From Mucilaginibacter_A sp964251965 (GTDB lineage Bacteria > Bacteroidota > Bacteroidia > Sphingobacteriales > Sphingobacteriaceae): a stretch of DNA of 64,000 nucleotides. Made by a program: the position numbers and the translations under genes. The notes under the pieces were generated by a model, which saw only the letters and a list, made by a program, of their open reading frames with translations, had not been told where the DNA came from and did no database searches. The stretch spans positions 417,688 through 481,687 of the forward strand of contig CAXULQ010000002.1 in the NCBI GenBank assembly GCA_964251965.1, given 5' to 3'. Of this stretch, positions 54,515 to 62,703 are shown piece after piece (positions within the stretch are counted from its first letter, which is position 1; each line of letters begins with the position of its first letter).

Positions 54515-55882
54515 ATGAAAAAAAACATTTTAATAGTTGCAGCACTAACCATTGTTGTTGTAGCACAAACTGTAAAAGCGCAAGCAGACAAAAAATGGCA
54601 TAATCTTTTTGACGGCAAAACTTTAAACGGCTGGAAAAGGGTTGCCGAAACAGCAGATTACAAAGTTGAAAACGGCGTTCTAATTGGAACAACCGTAATT
54701 AATTCGGGCAATAGTTTTTTAGTTACAAAAGAAGCATACCGAGATTTTGTACTTGAACTGGACGTTAGGATTGAAAGTACCGAAAGCAATTCGGGCATTC
54801 AAATCAGGAGCCATTTTAATGAAGAAGGACATACCGGAAAAGTTTATGGCAGGCAGGTAGAGATTGATCCTTCTGCACGTAATTGGTCGGGCGGAGTTTA
54901 TGACGAAGACCGGCGGCAATGGTTGTATCCGTTAGATTTGAATGCAAATGCTAAAACTGCTTTTAAAGTTGGCCAATACAATCATATCAAAATTGAATGC
55001 ATCGGCAACGAAACCAAAACCTGGGTCAATCAAATTCCAACTGCTTATGTGGTAGATACTTTAGATAAAGAAGGTTTTATCGGCTTGCAAGTCCACGCGG
55101 TTACAACACAAGAACAGGCAGGCAAAAAGGTGTATTTTAAGGACATTCGCATCCAAACTTCCAACTTAAAACCGGCTGCTTTTCCTGCTGATATTTATGT
55201 GGTAAACAACGTATCCAACTATTTAACGCCGTACGAAAAAGTTCATGGCTGGAAATTGTTATTTGATGGAAAAACCTCTTCCGGCTGGAAAAGTGCAAAA
55301 GGCACAGCTTTCCCTGCCAAAGGTTGGAAAATCCAAAATGGCTTGATTACAGTTTTATCTTCCGAAGGAAAAGAAGCTGCAAACGGAGGGGACATTGTTA
55401 CCAACAAGGAGTACAAAGCTTTCGATCTTTCTTTTGAATTCAATTTAACGCCCGGAGCCAACAGCGGTGTAAAATATTTTGTAACATTGGATGAAAAAAC
55501 AGAAGGTTCGGCAATCGGGCTGGAATACCAGGTTTTAGACGATGAACTGCATCCTGATGCCAAACTTGGTCGGAACGGCGACCGTAAACTTGCATCTTTA
55601 TATGATCTCATTCCTGCCAACAAGCAACCACGTTTCGTTCATCCTATCGGTGCCTGGAATATTGGCCGTGTAGTTGTTTATCCCAACAATCATGTGGAGC
55701 ATTACCTAAACGGGCTTAAAGTGCTGGAGTATGAGCGCGGTTCAAAGGAGTTTAAAGATTTGGTTGCCATCAGCAAATATAATGTCTGGCCAAATTTTGG
55801 TTTGGCTACTGCAGGCCATTTACTTTTGCAGGACCACGGCAACCAGGTTTCCTTCCGCAGTATCAAAATCAAAGAGTTATAA
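54515..55882 (+). CDS. Secreted double-domain DUF1080 protein (3-keto-disaccharide hydrolase family)
   Basis: A ~455-residue exported protein with two DUF1080 (LamG-like) domains in tandem. I start at the ATG 54515; the longer frame begins at a TTG. The signal peptide is MKKNILIVAALTIVVVAQTV ending at AQA. Domain 1 opens with WHNLFDGKTLNGWKRV and has SESNSGIQIRSHF. Domain 2 opens with WKLLFDGKTSSGWKSA and has TPGANSGVKYFVTL; the paired SGI/SGV segments line the active site in this fold. DUF1080 proteins cleave 3-keto-glycosides made by oxidoreductases, which fits the neighbour at 55902. Confidence 0.92.
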   Translation: MKKNILIVAALTIVVVAQTVKAQADKKWHNLFDGKTLNGWKRVAETADYKVENGVLIGTTVINSGNSFLVTKEAYRDFVLELDVRIESTESNSGIQIRSHFNEEGHTGKVYGRQVEIDPSARNWSGGVYDEDRRQWLYPLDLNANAKTAFKVGQYNHIKIECIGNETKTWVNQIPTAYVVDTLDKEGFIGLQVHAVTTQEQAGKKVYFKDIRIQTSNLKPAAFPADIYVVNNVSNYLTPYEKVHGWKLLFDGKTSSGWKSAKGTAFPAKGWKIQNGLITVLSSEGKEAANGGDIVTNKEYKAFDLSFEFNLTPGANSGVKYFVTLDEKTEGSAIGLEYQVLDDELHPDAKLGRNGDRKLASLYDLIPANKQPRFVHPIGAWNIGRVVVYPNNHVEHYLNGLKVLEYERGSKEFKDLVAISKYNVWPNFGLATAGHLLLQDHGNQVSFRSIKIKEL

Positions 55883-55901
55883 ATATTTTCAATCTAAATA
55901 C

Positions 55902-57257
55902 ATGAAAAATTCGAGGCGTACTTTTATCAAACAGGCTGCACTGGCCGGGGCTGGTGTTATGGTTTCTAAAGTTGGGTGGAGTGCAAAAAGTTATAAACGG
56001 ATTATTGGTGCAAACGAACGTGTAAGGGTTGGCGTAGTTGGGTTTTCCGACAGGCACAGAAGTTCGCATGTGCCGAGTTTTATGAACCATTATAAAGAGC
56101 TGAACTTTGATTTGGTTGCCGTATCAGATATTTGGAACAAAAGGAGGGAAACCGGTGCTGCATTGTGGAAAGAAAAAATGGGCCATGATGTTGTTGCCTG
56201 CCGCAACAACGAAGAAATGTATGATAAAAAACTGGTCGATGCAGTTTTTGTAAGTACGGCTGATTTTCAGCATGCTTTACATGCCATAGAAGCGGTAAAA
56301 GCAGGTTGCGATGTTTATTGCGAAAAACCTTTTGCAGAAACAATGGAAGACAACCGTGCGGCTTTAAAAGCGATAAAAGGATCAGGCCGGATTGTGCAAA
56401 TAGGTTCGCAAAGGAGGAGCGGAAGTAACTACCAGGCTGCTGAAGAATTTATAAAATCCGGGAAGTTCGGCCCGATTACAATGGTGGAGTTAACCTGGAA
56501 TGTAAATCAGCCTGGCCGCTGGCGCCGCCCCAGTGTGGTCCCTTTGTTGAAGGAAGAAGACACCGATTGGAAACGTTATTTGATGAACCGGCCGCATGAT
56601 ACTTTCGACCCGAGAAAATACTTAGAGTTTCGTTTGTTCTGGCCGTATTCTTCCGGTTTGGCCGGGCAATGGATGAGCCATCAAATTGATACCGTGCATT
56701 GGTTTAGCGGTTTGCAGCACCCGCGAAGTGTAGTAGCAAACGGCGGGATTTATGCCTGGAAAGATGGACGGAAAAATTGGGACACCATTTCTGCGGTTTT
56801 TGATTATGGCCCGATGAATGATCTTTCAAATGGTTTTCAGGTAACTTTTTCTTCCCGGATGCACAACGGCGATGAAAACCCTGCCGAAATTTATTATTCT
56901 GAAGGCGGGGAATTAAATTTAAATTCTAATAAAGTGTCTCCTGCAGGTGGATTAACCAAAGCACATGCCGCAGAAATGGGCATGCAGCCGATCTTGTTAC
57001 CGGAAATCAGTTTGTCTAACACAGAAAAAGTAGTTGCTTCTGCCAATACCGGCGGCGATGTGCTAACTTCTAACCATGTACGTAACTGGATGGAATGTGT
57101 GCGAAGCCGCAAACAACCGCATGCGCCTGTTGAGGCTGGTTACAGTCATTCTATCGCTACGATCATGACGAATGCTGCCGTGCACACCGGACAAAAAGCA
57201 ACGTTTGATGAAAAAACACAGGAAGTAATGGTTGGCGGTAAAGCCTTTAAATTTTAA
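55902..57257 (+). CDS. Tat-exported Gfo/Idh/MocA family oxidoreductase
   Basis: A 451-residue oxidoreductase. I choose the ATG at 55902: MKNSRRTFIKQAALAGAG is a twin-arginine signal, whereas the longer frame prepends unrelated sequence read from the end of the DUF1080 gene. The NAD(P)-binding domain follows with RVRVGVVGFSDRHRSS, and VDAVFVSTADFQHALHAIEA and CDVYCEKPFAETMEDN hold the catalytic-type EKP motif. The C-terminal domain is typical of glycoside 3-dehydrogenases and relatives. Its bound cofactor would let it oxidise sugars in the periplasm. It lies between DUF1080 and DUF6807 genes. Confidence 0.92.
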   Translation: MKNSRRTFIKQAALAGAGVMVSKVGWSAKSYKRIIGANERVRVGVVGFSDRHRSSHVPSFMNHYKELNFDLVAVSDIWNKRRETGAALWKEKMGHDVVACRNNEEMYDKKLVDAVFVSTADFQHALHAIEAVKAGCDVYCEKPFAETMEDNRAALKAIKGSGRIVQIGSQRRSGSNYQAAEEFIKSGKFGPITMVELTWNVNQPGRWRRPSVVPLLKEEDTDWKRYLMNRPHDTFDPRKYLEFRLFWPYSSGLAGQWMSHQIDTVHWFSGLQHPRSVVANGGIYAWKDGRKNWDTISAVFDYGPMNDLSNGFQVTFSSRMHNGDENPAEIYYSEGGELNLNSNKVSPAGGLTKAHAAEMGMQPILLPEISLSNTEKVVASANTGGDVLTSNHVRNWMECVRSRKQPHAPVEAGYSHSIATIMTNAAVHTGQKATFDEKTQEVMVGGKAFKF

Positions 57258-57273
57258 CCGGTAAAAGAAGCAT
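57249..57273 (+). repeat. Single arm of the TGCTTCTTTTA family
   Basis: AACCGGTAAAAGAAGCAT is the right-hand arm alone. It starts inside the last codons of the oxidoreductase gene (AAATTTTAA supplies the stop) and ends 12 bp before the next gene. Another lone arm with the same direction (GGGTAAAAGAAGCAT) is at 58333-58348, exactly over the next gene's stop. Confidence 0.65.
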
Positions 57274-57284
57274 TCTCCATTGCA

Positions 57285-58334
57285 ATGAAATATCCTTTTC
57301 AGTATTTAGCTGCCTGCCTGTTTAGCTTGGCAGTTTCTCCTTGTGCTTTTGCACAAACTAATGAGATGGTGAAAGTTGTGAAAGAAAACAACAAAAACAA
57401 GATTGATATTTTTATCGGCACCAAACCTTTTACCAGTTTTTTATATCCGGATACATTGGAAAAACCTGTTCTGTATCCGGTTTATTCTGTGGAAGGAACG
57501 GACGTAACCAGAGGGTTTCCGCTGAACCCAAAACCTGGTGATGCAACTGACCATCCACACCATATCGGGATTTGGTTTAATTATGAAAATGTAAACGGGC
57601 TGGATTTTTGGAACAACTCTTATGCCATCCCGAAGGAGAAGAAAAGCCAGTATGGCTGGATTAAGACAGATAAAATCCTCGACCTAAAAAGTGGTGCAAA
57701 AGGAGTATTGGCCTACCATGCTAATTGGGTAAATCAGCAAAATAATGTTCTGCTGGAAGAAACAACCAGGTTTGAATTTAGTGAAGTTGGACATAAGCGG
57801 ATCATCGACCGGACAACCACTTTAAAAGCAAAAACAGAAGTGAGTTTTAATGATGCCAAAGATGGTTTATTAGGGTTGCGTTTAGCGCACGAACTGCAAA
57901 TGCCAACCAAAGAAGACCAAAAGTTTACGGACAGCAAAGGCATTGTAACCGTTGTAAAAGGCGGAACAGACCAGGTTGCCAACGGAAACTATATCACCAG
58001 CGAAGGAAAAACCGGAAACGATGCCTGGAGCACGCGCGGAAACTGGTGCAAAGTTTACGGTAAAATGGGCAACGACTCGGTGAGTATTGTGATGATCGAC
58101 CATCCGCAAAACCCTAATTATCCAACCTTTTGGCATGCCCGCGGTTATGGTTTGTTTGCTGCCAACCCGCTTGGTGAAAAGGTGTTTACCAACGGAAAAT
58201 CTGAAAAAAACCTGAAATTAAAGAATGGCGAATCCGTTACTTTCCGTTACCGAATTGTGGTAGATGAAGGTAAAAACGCTATTTCTACCGATCAAATTAA
58301 AAAATTTGCTGCGGAGTTTGCACAAAAAAAGTAG
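57285..58334 (+). CDS. Secreted DUF6807/PmoA-family protein
   Basis: A 349-residue exported protein (signal peptide ending in FAQT near residue 25). It belongs to the DUF6807 family, often annotated as methane-oxygenase PmoA, a misleading name since these are soluble, mostly beta proteins. Recognisable segments are PVYSVEGTDVTRGFPLNP, then TDHPHHIGIWFNYENVNGLD near residues 85-104, where the HPHH cluster suggests a metal or sugar site, and FWHARGYGLFAANPLGEKVF near 285-304. In Bacteroidota it regularly neighbours Gfo/Idh/MocA and DUF1080 genes, as here, so it is likely part of the same glycoside-modifying operon. Confidence 0.87.
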   Translation: MKYPFQYLAACLFSLAVSPCAFAQTNEMVKVVKENNKNKIDIFIGTKPFTSFLYPDTLEKPVLYPVYSVEGTDVTRGFPLNPKPGDATDHPHHIGIWFNYENVNGLDFWNNSYAIPKEKKSQYGWIKTDKILDLKSGAKGVLAYHANWVNQQNNVLLEETTRFEFSEVGHKRIIDRTTTLKAKTEVSFNDAKDGLLGLRLAHELQMPTKEDQKFTDSKGIVTVVKGGTDQVANGNYITSEGKTGNDAWSTRGNWCKVYGKMGNDSVSIVMIDHPQNPNYPTFWHARGYGLFAANPLGEKVFTNGKSEKNLKLKNGESVTFRYRIVVDEGKNAISTDQIKKFAAEFAQKK

Positions 58335-58348
58335 GGTAAAAGAAGCAT
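58333..58348 (+). repeat. Single arm of the TGCTTCTTTTA family
   Basis: AGGGTAAAAGAAGCAT overlaps the stop of the DUF6807 gene. No left arm is nearby. The same arrangement is seen at 57249-57273. Confidence 0.6.
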
Positions 58349-58371
58349 CAGGATTTACTTGTCAAACGCTG

Positions 58372-58806
58372 TTAATTCGATTTAACGGCGTTTGCTATTT
58401 TGGCCGATTTCCATTTGATCGCATAATAGGTTGCGGTTGTGTTTCCCGCGTTTTTGATATTATGCAATTGGTTGGATGCCGAAAAGATGATCGAACCGGT
58501 TCCAGCCTTTTTCAATTCACCATTTACCAAAACTTCTACCGTGCCTTCTTTTACAATCGTCAATTCTTCTTCGGGATGCTGATGCGGCGGATATGACGTT
58601 TCGCCAACATTTAAAGCAGAAACATGGCATTCTGAATTATCCAAGGTTGCGGTTGGCGAATCAAAAAATTGCCGCTTTTCTCCGGTTTTAGTTTTTACTG
58701 CTTTAATCGTATTCCAATCGTAAACAGCAGAAGGCATCTCGCTCAATTGTTTGTTTTGATAAGCGAGCATAGAAATCGGAACGCACATCACCAAAACAGT
58801 AATCAC
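58372..58806 (-). CDS. Cupin-domain protein
   Basis: A 144-residue single-domain cupin. Motif 1 is near YPPHQHPEEELTIVKEGTVEV (about residues 74-94, with the metal ligands H-x-H-x4-E), and motif 2 includes GSIIFSASNQLHNIKNAGN near 107-125. An N-terminal hydrophobic stretch (VITVLVMCVPISMLA-like) suggests export or membrane anchoring. The frame opens at a GTG (58804-58806); the sequence stays open upstream without a better start, so the N-terminus is uncertain. It is convergent with the DUF6807 gene and might bind a sugar or act as an isomerase. Confidence 0.85.
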   Translation of the reverse strand: MITVLVMCVPISMLAYQNKQLSEMPSAVYDWNTIKAVKTKTGEKRQFFDSPTATLDNSECHVSALNVGETSYPPHQHPEEELTIVKEGTVEVLVNGELKKAGTGSIIFSASNQLHNIKNAGNTTATYYAIKWKSAKIANAVKSN

Positions 58807-59019
58807 AACAAATGTAAGTTCTCTTTTTGTTGCGAGTTTATAAAATGTCTGTTTTTGGCTAATTCGTTTTTCATGGATAAAAGTTTGCTTTAGTTAAAGA
58901 TAAGTAACAATACTGCTTGAAACAGCAATTCCGGCAAAAATTTAAAACATAAGTCAGGGTTTCTTTTTCTAAATGCAAGTCCGGTTCGGGCTTCAATTTT
59001 TTATCGAATTAATGCGCAT

Positions 59020-59274
59020 ATGGAATTAGGTGAAGAAATTTTAAAAATCTTAAACAAAACCTACGAACCGTTAACTATGATAGAAACAAAGTTTAAACGA
59101 TATGACTTGGCTTTTAAAACCGATGAGGCCGGACGTCCAATCCTGTTATTTATGGGACAAAAAGACCATAACGGAAAAATAAAAGGCGAACGTTTTGCAA
59201 GAAGGTTAAAACAAGGCGACAACGGGGAGTTGTTAAAAGACCATTGGGACAATAAAGGGAAAGCAACGCAGTAA
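59020..59274 (+). CDS. Small conserved protein of unknown function
   Basis: An 84-residue protein without a signal or membrane segment, starting at ATG 59020. It reads as a compact basic protein with YDLAFKTDEAGRPILLFMGQ in the middle and DHWDNKGKAT at the end. Five bases separate it from the DUF421 gene downstream, and small proteins of this type often precede DUF421 genes, so it may act with them. No function can be given. Confidence 0.75.
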   Translation: MELGEEILKILNKTYEPLTMIETKFKRYDLAFKTDEAGRPILLFMGQKDHNGKIKGERFARRLKQGDNGELLKDHWDNKGKATQ

Positions 59275-59279
59275 TTTTT

Positions 59280-59984
59280 ATGAAAAAAGAAGAAATATAC
59301 CTGGAAGATATCAAACGGATCCTGTTTGGGCTGGCCCCGCCGGAATTTATGCTGGAAGTTTTTATCCGTACAGTCATCATTTATATTGCCTTACTTTTTG
59401 TGGTACGCTGGTTAGGAAAACGGATGAGCGGGCAATTAACCATCATGGAAATGGCCATCATGCTTACCATTGGAGCCGTTGTATCCGTACCCATGCAGGT
59501 GCCAGACCGCGGACTTTTACAAGGTGCCGTTTTGTTGCTTTGTATAGGTTTCTTTCAAAGGGGAATTAGTTGGTTAGGTTTTAAAAGCGGAAAAATAGAA
59601 GATTTAACGCAAGGCAAAGCCAGTTTGCTGGTAAAGGACGGCGTTTTGCAGTTGGAGGAGATGAAGAAAGTAAGGATATCGCACCAGCAACTTTTTGCAG
59701 AACTTAGAGAAGAAGATGTTTTTAACCTGGGAATGGTGGACCGTGTTTATTTGGAGGCACATGGCATTTTTAGTATATTTCAATCTGAAGACCCAAAACC
59801 TGGTTTGTCTATCCTGCCGCCAGACGATAAAGAAATTATCCAAACCAAAGAGCAGGCTTTTACAAAAGAACCGGAACATATAGCACTGTTGGCCTGTATT
59901 AATTGCGGCTCTATAAAGCCTAAAAACAAGCCCGAGAAGTGTAAAGATTGCGGCCAGGATGAGTGGATAAACGCTATAAACTAA
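59280..59984 (+). CDS. DUF421 (YetF-like) membrane protein with C-terminal zinc ribbon
   Basis: A 234-residue membrane protein. Residues ~20-95 hold about three helices (EVFIRTVIIYIALLFVVRWL, TIMEMAIMLTIGAVVSVPMQ, LQGAVLLLCIGFF), followed by a DUF421-type cytoplasmic domain (LVKDGVLQLEEMKKVRIS, where the LxxxGxxxxxxxKK motif is the family mark). Beyond the normal family length, residues ~204-232 form a zinc-ribbon-like knuckle (CINCGSIKPKN, then CKDCGQDEW). DUF421 proteins of spore formers affect germination, but function in Bacteroidota is unknown. It is 6 bp ahead of a paralogue. Confidence 0.88.
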   Translation: MKKEEIYLEDIKRILFGLAPPEFMLEVFIRTVIIYIALLFVVRWLGKRMSGQLTIMEMAIMLTIGAVVSVPMQVPDRGLLQGAVLLLCIGFFQRGISWLGFKSGKIEDLTQGKASLLVKDGVLQLEEMKKVRISHQQLFAELREEDVFNLGMVDRVYLEAHGIFSIFQSEDPKPGLSILPPDDKEIIQTKEQAFTKEPEHIALLACINCGSIKPKNKPEKCKDCGQDEWINAIN

Positions 59985-59990
59985 ACAACG

Positions 59991-60680
59991 ATGAAATCTT
60001 ACGAAATACATTTGCTCGACTGGCTGCGGATTTTAGTTGGAGAAGTACCGGCAAGTTTTTATATAGAACTGGTAATAAGGGCCTCCGTATTTTATTTGCT
60101 GCTGCTGGTGGCCATACGGTTAATGGGCAAACGGATGTCATCGCAGTTAAGCCGTAACGATTTGGCGGCCATGGTATCGCTTGCTGCTGCTATCGGTGTT
60201 CCTTTGCAATCGCCGGACAGGGGAATACTGCCGGCTGTAATAATCGCTTTTATAGTGGTGTTTATTGCGCGTTGGATTGCAGCAAAATCTACCCGAAACC
60301 AAAAGTTTGAAAAATTTTCCCAGGGAAATATCAGTTTGCTGATTAAAGATTCTGTAATGGACCTGGAAACGATGAAAAAAGCACGTTTGCCGCGCGAACG
60401 CTTGGTTGCCCAGCTTCGCTCTAAAAGCATTAAGCAATTAGGCAGCGTGAAACGGTTTTATATGGAAGCAGGAGGTTCTTTTACGTTGATTGAAGAAGAA
60501 AAGCCAAAACCAGGCTTATCAATTTTACCGCATTGGGACAAAGAATTTAATGAGCGTTTAAAAAAGCACGATGACATCGACGTATGCCAAACCTGCGGAT
60601 TGACACAAAAAGTTCCTTTCAGTACAAAAAACAATTGCCCAAACTGTAAGGACAATAATTGGACGGCGGCCGTAGAATAA
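59991..60680 (+). CDS. DUF421 (YetF-like) membrane protein with C-terminal zinc ribbon, tandem paralogue
   Basis: A 229-residue paralogue of the previous gene. It shares the three N-terminal helices (SFYIELVIRASVFYLLLLVA, RNDLAAMVSLAAAIGVPLQS), the LLIKDSVMDLETMKKARLPR segment and a C-terminal pair of cysteine knuckles (CQTCGLTQK and CPNCKDNNW). Two linked copies that both acquired a zinc ribbon suggest a heteromeric or divided role. The RMSSQLSRNDL region is the conserved GKRxSSQLS loop. A lone left arm of the dispersed repeat begins 28 bp after the stop. Confidence 0.88.
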   Translation: MKSYEIHLLDWLRILVGEVPASFYIELVIRASVFYLLLLVAIRLMGKRMSSQLSRNDLAAMVSLAAAIGVPLQSPDRGILPAVIIAFIVVFIARWIAAKSTRNQKFEKFSQGNISLLIKDSVMDLETMKKARLPRERLVAQLRSKSIKQLGSVKRFYMEAGGSFTLIEEEKPKPGLSILPHWDKEFNERLKKHDDIDVCQTCGLTQKVPFSTKNNCPNCKDNNWTAAVE

Positions 60681-60707
60681 GTTTTATTTCAGCCTGCATT
60701 TATCCTG

Positions 60708-60731
60708 ATACTTCTTTTACCACATATTTTT
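60708..60731. repeat. Repeat arms flanking yjbQ (left arm)
   Basis: ATACTTCTTTTACCACAT lies between the DUF421 and yjbQ 3' ends. Its partner in the opposite sense, AAGTGATAAAAGAAGCAT, is at 61155-61178 just upstream of the yjbQ start. Together they bracket the whole gene (about 470 bp). Confidence 0.65.
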
Positions 60732-61152
60732 ATTCTCCCCAAACAGTAAGCAATAGGTTTCTTTGCCCGCCATAGTTGCGGTGTTCGCATAAATAAATTC
60801 CTTGCCATGTGCCCAGAGCCAATCGTCCATTTTGAACAGGAATCATAACCGAACTACCCAACAAAGCTGCTTTCAAATGCGCGGGCATATCGTCCGGGCC
60901 TTCATCGTCGTGCAAATAATCAGGATCGTTTTCCGGCACAGCTTTGTTAAAAAACATCTCAAAATCTTTTCGCACCGTAGGGTCTGCATTTTCATTAATG
61001 CTGAGGGAAGCAGAAGTATGCTGAACAAAAACCTGGCATATTCCTATTCTAATCTCCGTAATCTGCGGTAACGCTTGTATAATTTCTGTGGTAATTAAAT
61101 GAAAGCCTCTTTTCCTTTCTTTCAGTTGCAATTTTTGCTGGTAAATCTTCAT
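60730..61152 (-). CDS. yjbQ: YjbQ family protein (UPF0047)
   Basis: A 140-residue protein of the YjbQ family, a small fold with reported thiamin-phosphate-synthase-like side activity and an unknown main role. Hallmarks are RGFHLITTEI near residue 15, VFVQHTSASLSINENADPTV near 41-60 (with the His and Glu of the conserved site), LHDDEGPDDMPAHLKAALLG near 79-98 and LGTWQGIYLCEHR near 112-124. The ATG is at 61150-61152. It is bracketed by repeat arms (60708 and 61155). Confidence 0.94.
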   Translation of the reverse strand: MKIYQQKLQLKERKRGFHLITTEIIQALPQITEIRIGICQVFVQHTSASLSINENADPTVRKDFEMFFNKAVPENDPDYLHDDEGPDDMPAHLKAALLGSSVMIPVQNGRLALGTWQGIYLCEHRNYGGQRNLLLTVWGE

Positions 61153-61154
61153 TG

Positions 61155-61178
61155 TTTTTTAAGTGATAAAAGAAGCAT
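61155..61178. repeat. Repeat arms flanking yjbQ (right arm)
   Basis: TTAAGTGATAAAAGAAGCAT stands just upstream of the yjbQ start; see the left arm at 60708. The distance between them is too long for a simple hairpin. Confidence 0.65.
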
Positions 61179-61350
61179 TTGCGTTAGTAAGTGATGATAT
61201 AACAAGGCAACGAAATAGAATGTTATTTTGAATGTTGTAATGAACAACGCATTATAATTTACCGTGTTTTAAGAATGGGATACACATTCAACTTAAAAAC
61301 TAATTGTACTGAACCTAAGAAATGGAGATAAACATAATTTGCTCACTTGC

Positions 61351-61420
61351 CCTGAAGCAAAATAGCAAAACAAAAGTTGATGTTAAATCCGTCAGCCAGT
61401 TTTTTGCCAAACCAATGTTG
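61351..61420. repeat. attC-like module A (one half only)
   Basis: Conserved segment AAGCAAAATAGCAAAACAAA, then CCGTCAGCCAGTTTTTTGCC and AAACCAATGTT. It corresponds to the right-hand half of the ~190-bp modules at 61986, 62704 and 63411; the GGCTTGGCGAAGAACTGG half is missing. It lies just beyond the 3' end of the first cassette gene and marks the downstream edge of the array. Confidence 0.75.
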
Positions 61421-61430
61421 TGCTGTTTTG

Positions 61431-61964
61431 CTATTCGTTTAATTTTTTCTTTGCTATTGAATATTTAAGTTCATACGATTTCGGTAAACTTGACTTGTCA
61501 ATCAAGTCCAAATGCCTCACAAATTCTCGGTAGTTATTTGAAAGCCAAGCTTTGTCTGCAGCGTCCAAGTTTTGTCGTTGCAAGAGTTGTCTTGTATATT
61601 CTTCTGCTCGTTTGTCTCTATCCTTTTTCAAAGCCTCAAGAATGCTTCTATCACCTGTCAAAATAGGTTTTCCATTGGTTATAAAGAAATCAATAAAAAA
61701 CTCCTCGAATGATGGACTTTTAATAAATTTTTCAGTGTCATATTGAAAAACATTTGTCAAATTATTTACATCAAGTGGAATAGAAATATTCAATTTGTCT
61801 CCTACAATTGTAAAATAATAATGCTCCCTTTCATCATATCCCACAGCGATTGAAGTCTTCGTTGATTCATACTTAACGTAATTCTTATTGTTTTCTACAA
61901 CAAAAAAGTTATAGTCCTTCAAGAATGATGTTATTAGTTCTATTACTTTATCGAAGTCTAACAT
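61431..61964 (-). CDS. Hypothetical cytoplasmic protein, cassette gene 1
   Basis: A 177-residue soluble protein that I do not recognise. The N-terminal half is alternating hydrophobic (LDFDKVIELITSFLKDYNFF, VAVGYDEREHYYFTIVGDKL-like), suggesting a small alpha/beta domain like YbjN-type chaperone folds, but that is only a resemblance. The C-terminal half is helical and charged (LEALKKDRDKRAEEYTRQLL). ATG at 61962-61964. It sits between modules A and B of the array, with 11 bp from its stop to module A. Confidence 0.75.
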   Translation of the reverse strand: MLDFDKVIELITSFLKDYNFFVVENNKNYVKYESTKTSIAVGYDEREHYYFTIVGDKLNISIPLDVNNLTNVFQYDTEKFIKSPSFEEFFIDFFITNGKPILTGDRSILEALKKDRDKRAEEYTRQLLQRQNLDAADKAWLSNNYREFVRHLDLIDKSSLPKSYELKYSIAKKKLNE

Positions 61965-61985
61965 TTGTCTGTTTAAAATGGCACC

Positions 61986-62173
61986 TAACGTTCGGGGCTT
62001 GGCGAAGAACTGGAATTTAAAACTCGTCAGCTAAAACTAAAGTTAAATTAATATTCAAATGTTGATGCTTTTTTTACAAGCTAAATTTTATTCCTTCTGC
62101 TGGAACTGAAGCAAAATAGCAAAACAAAGCTGATGTTTAATCCGTCAGCCAGTTTTTTGCCAAACCAATGTTA
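61986..62173. repeat. attC-like module B
   Basis: Left end ACCTAACG (61983-61990) fits the integron core pattern RYYYAAC, continuing GGGGCTTGGCGAAGAACTGG. The right end is CCAGTTTTTTGCCAAACCAA followed by TGTTAGC. The ends pair as an imperfect inverted repeat (CCAGTT..TT..GCCAA..CC with its mate) over ~25 bp, enclosing ~130 bp. A variant TGCTTTTTTTAC arm of the dispersed repeat is inside (~62066). Confidence 0.8.
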
Positions 62174-62183
62174 GCAGTAGTAC

Positions 62184-62672
62184 TTAGCCAATTCCATTTA
62201 CTGAGAATCCGCTAAAGGTTTGTTTTTTGACATTATAAGTTATTTGCCAATAATAACTACAACCATCAAATACCTGAATTAACTTGTTTTCCCAGCCTTT
62301 AGAAAATGGATCATCTTTGTCATACCAAAAGCAATTTACATAAATTATTTTCTCACGGTTTGGAGATAAATATCCAGCATATTGTCTGATATATTTGTTT
62401 AAGTTTTCATGAATGATCGGGCAGTTTCCTCCTTGATTTATTATTGTTTTCTTTGATTGCTTTTGCATAAAAGACAATAATTTATTTTCCAGTTCTTCAA
62501 TTTCTACATTAGAAGGAGTCCATCTTGAAACAGTATCTTGTGGTCTCAACTTGTTACCTTCAAAAAATATTACACCTTTATAGTTTTTTCCTTCAACTAT
62601 CTTGTTTGTAGTTTGAGTAAAGGCAGATATATAAAAAAAGAGTAAAGCCAAAAGGATAAAATGTTGCTTCAT
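62184..62672 (-). CDS. Hypothetical secreted protein, cassette gene 2
   Basis: A 162-residue protein with a clear signal peptide (LLALLFFYISAFTQT, residues ~6-20). The mature part is soluble, with a CPIIHENLNKYIRQYAGYLS region near 84-103 and a CFWYDKDDPFSKGWENKLIQ stretch near 112-131; four cysteines could make disulphides. I do not recognise the family; energy- or stress-type functions are not implied. It occupies one cassette between modules B and C, on the minus strand like the other array genes. Confidence 0.75.
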   Translation of the reverse strand: MKQHFILLALLFFYISAFTQTTNKIVEGKNYKGVIFFEGNKLRPQDTVSRWTPSNVEIEELENKLLSFMQKQSKKTIINQGGNCPIIHENLNKYIRQYAGYLSPNREKIIYVNCFWYDKDDPFSKGWENKLIQVFDGCSYYWQITYNVKKQTFSGFSVNGIG

Positions 62673-62703
62673 GTTGAACTTTTAAGGTGTCCGGTATTAC
62701 TGC

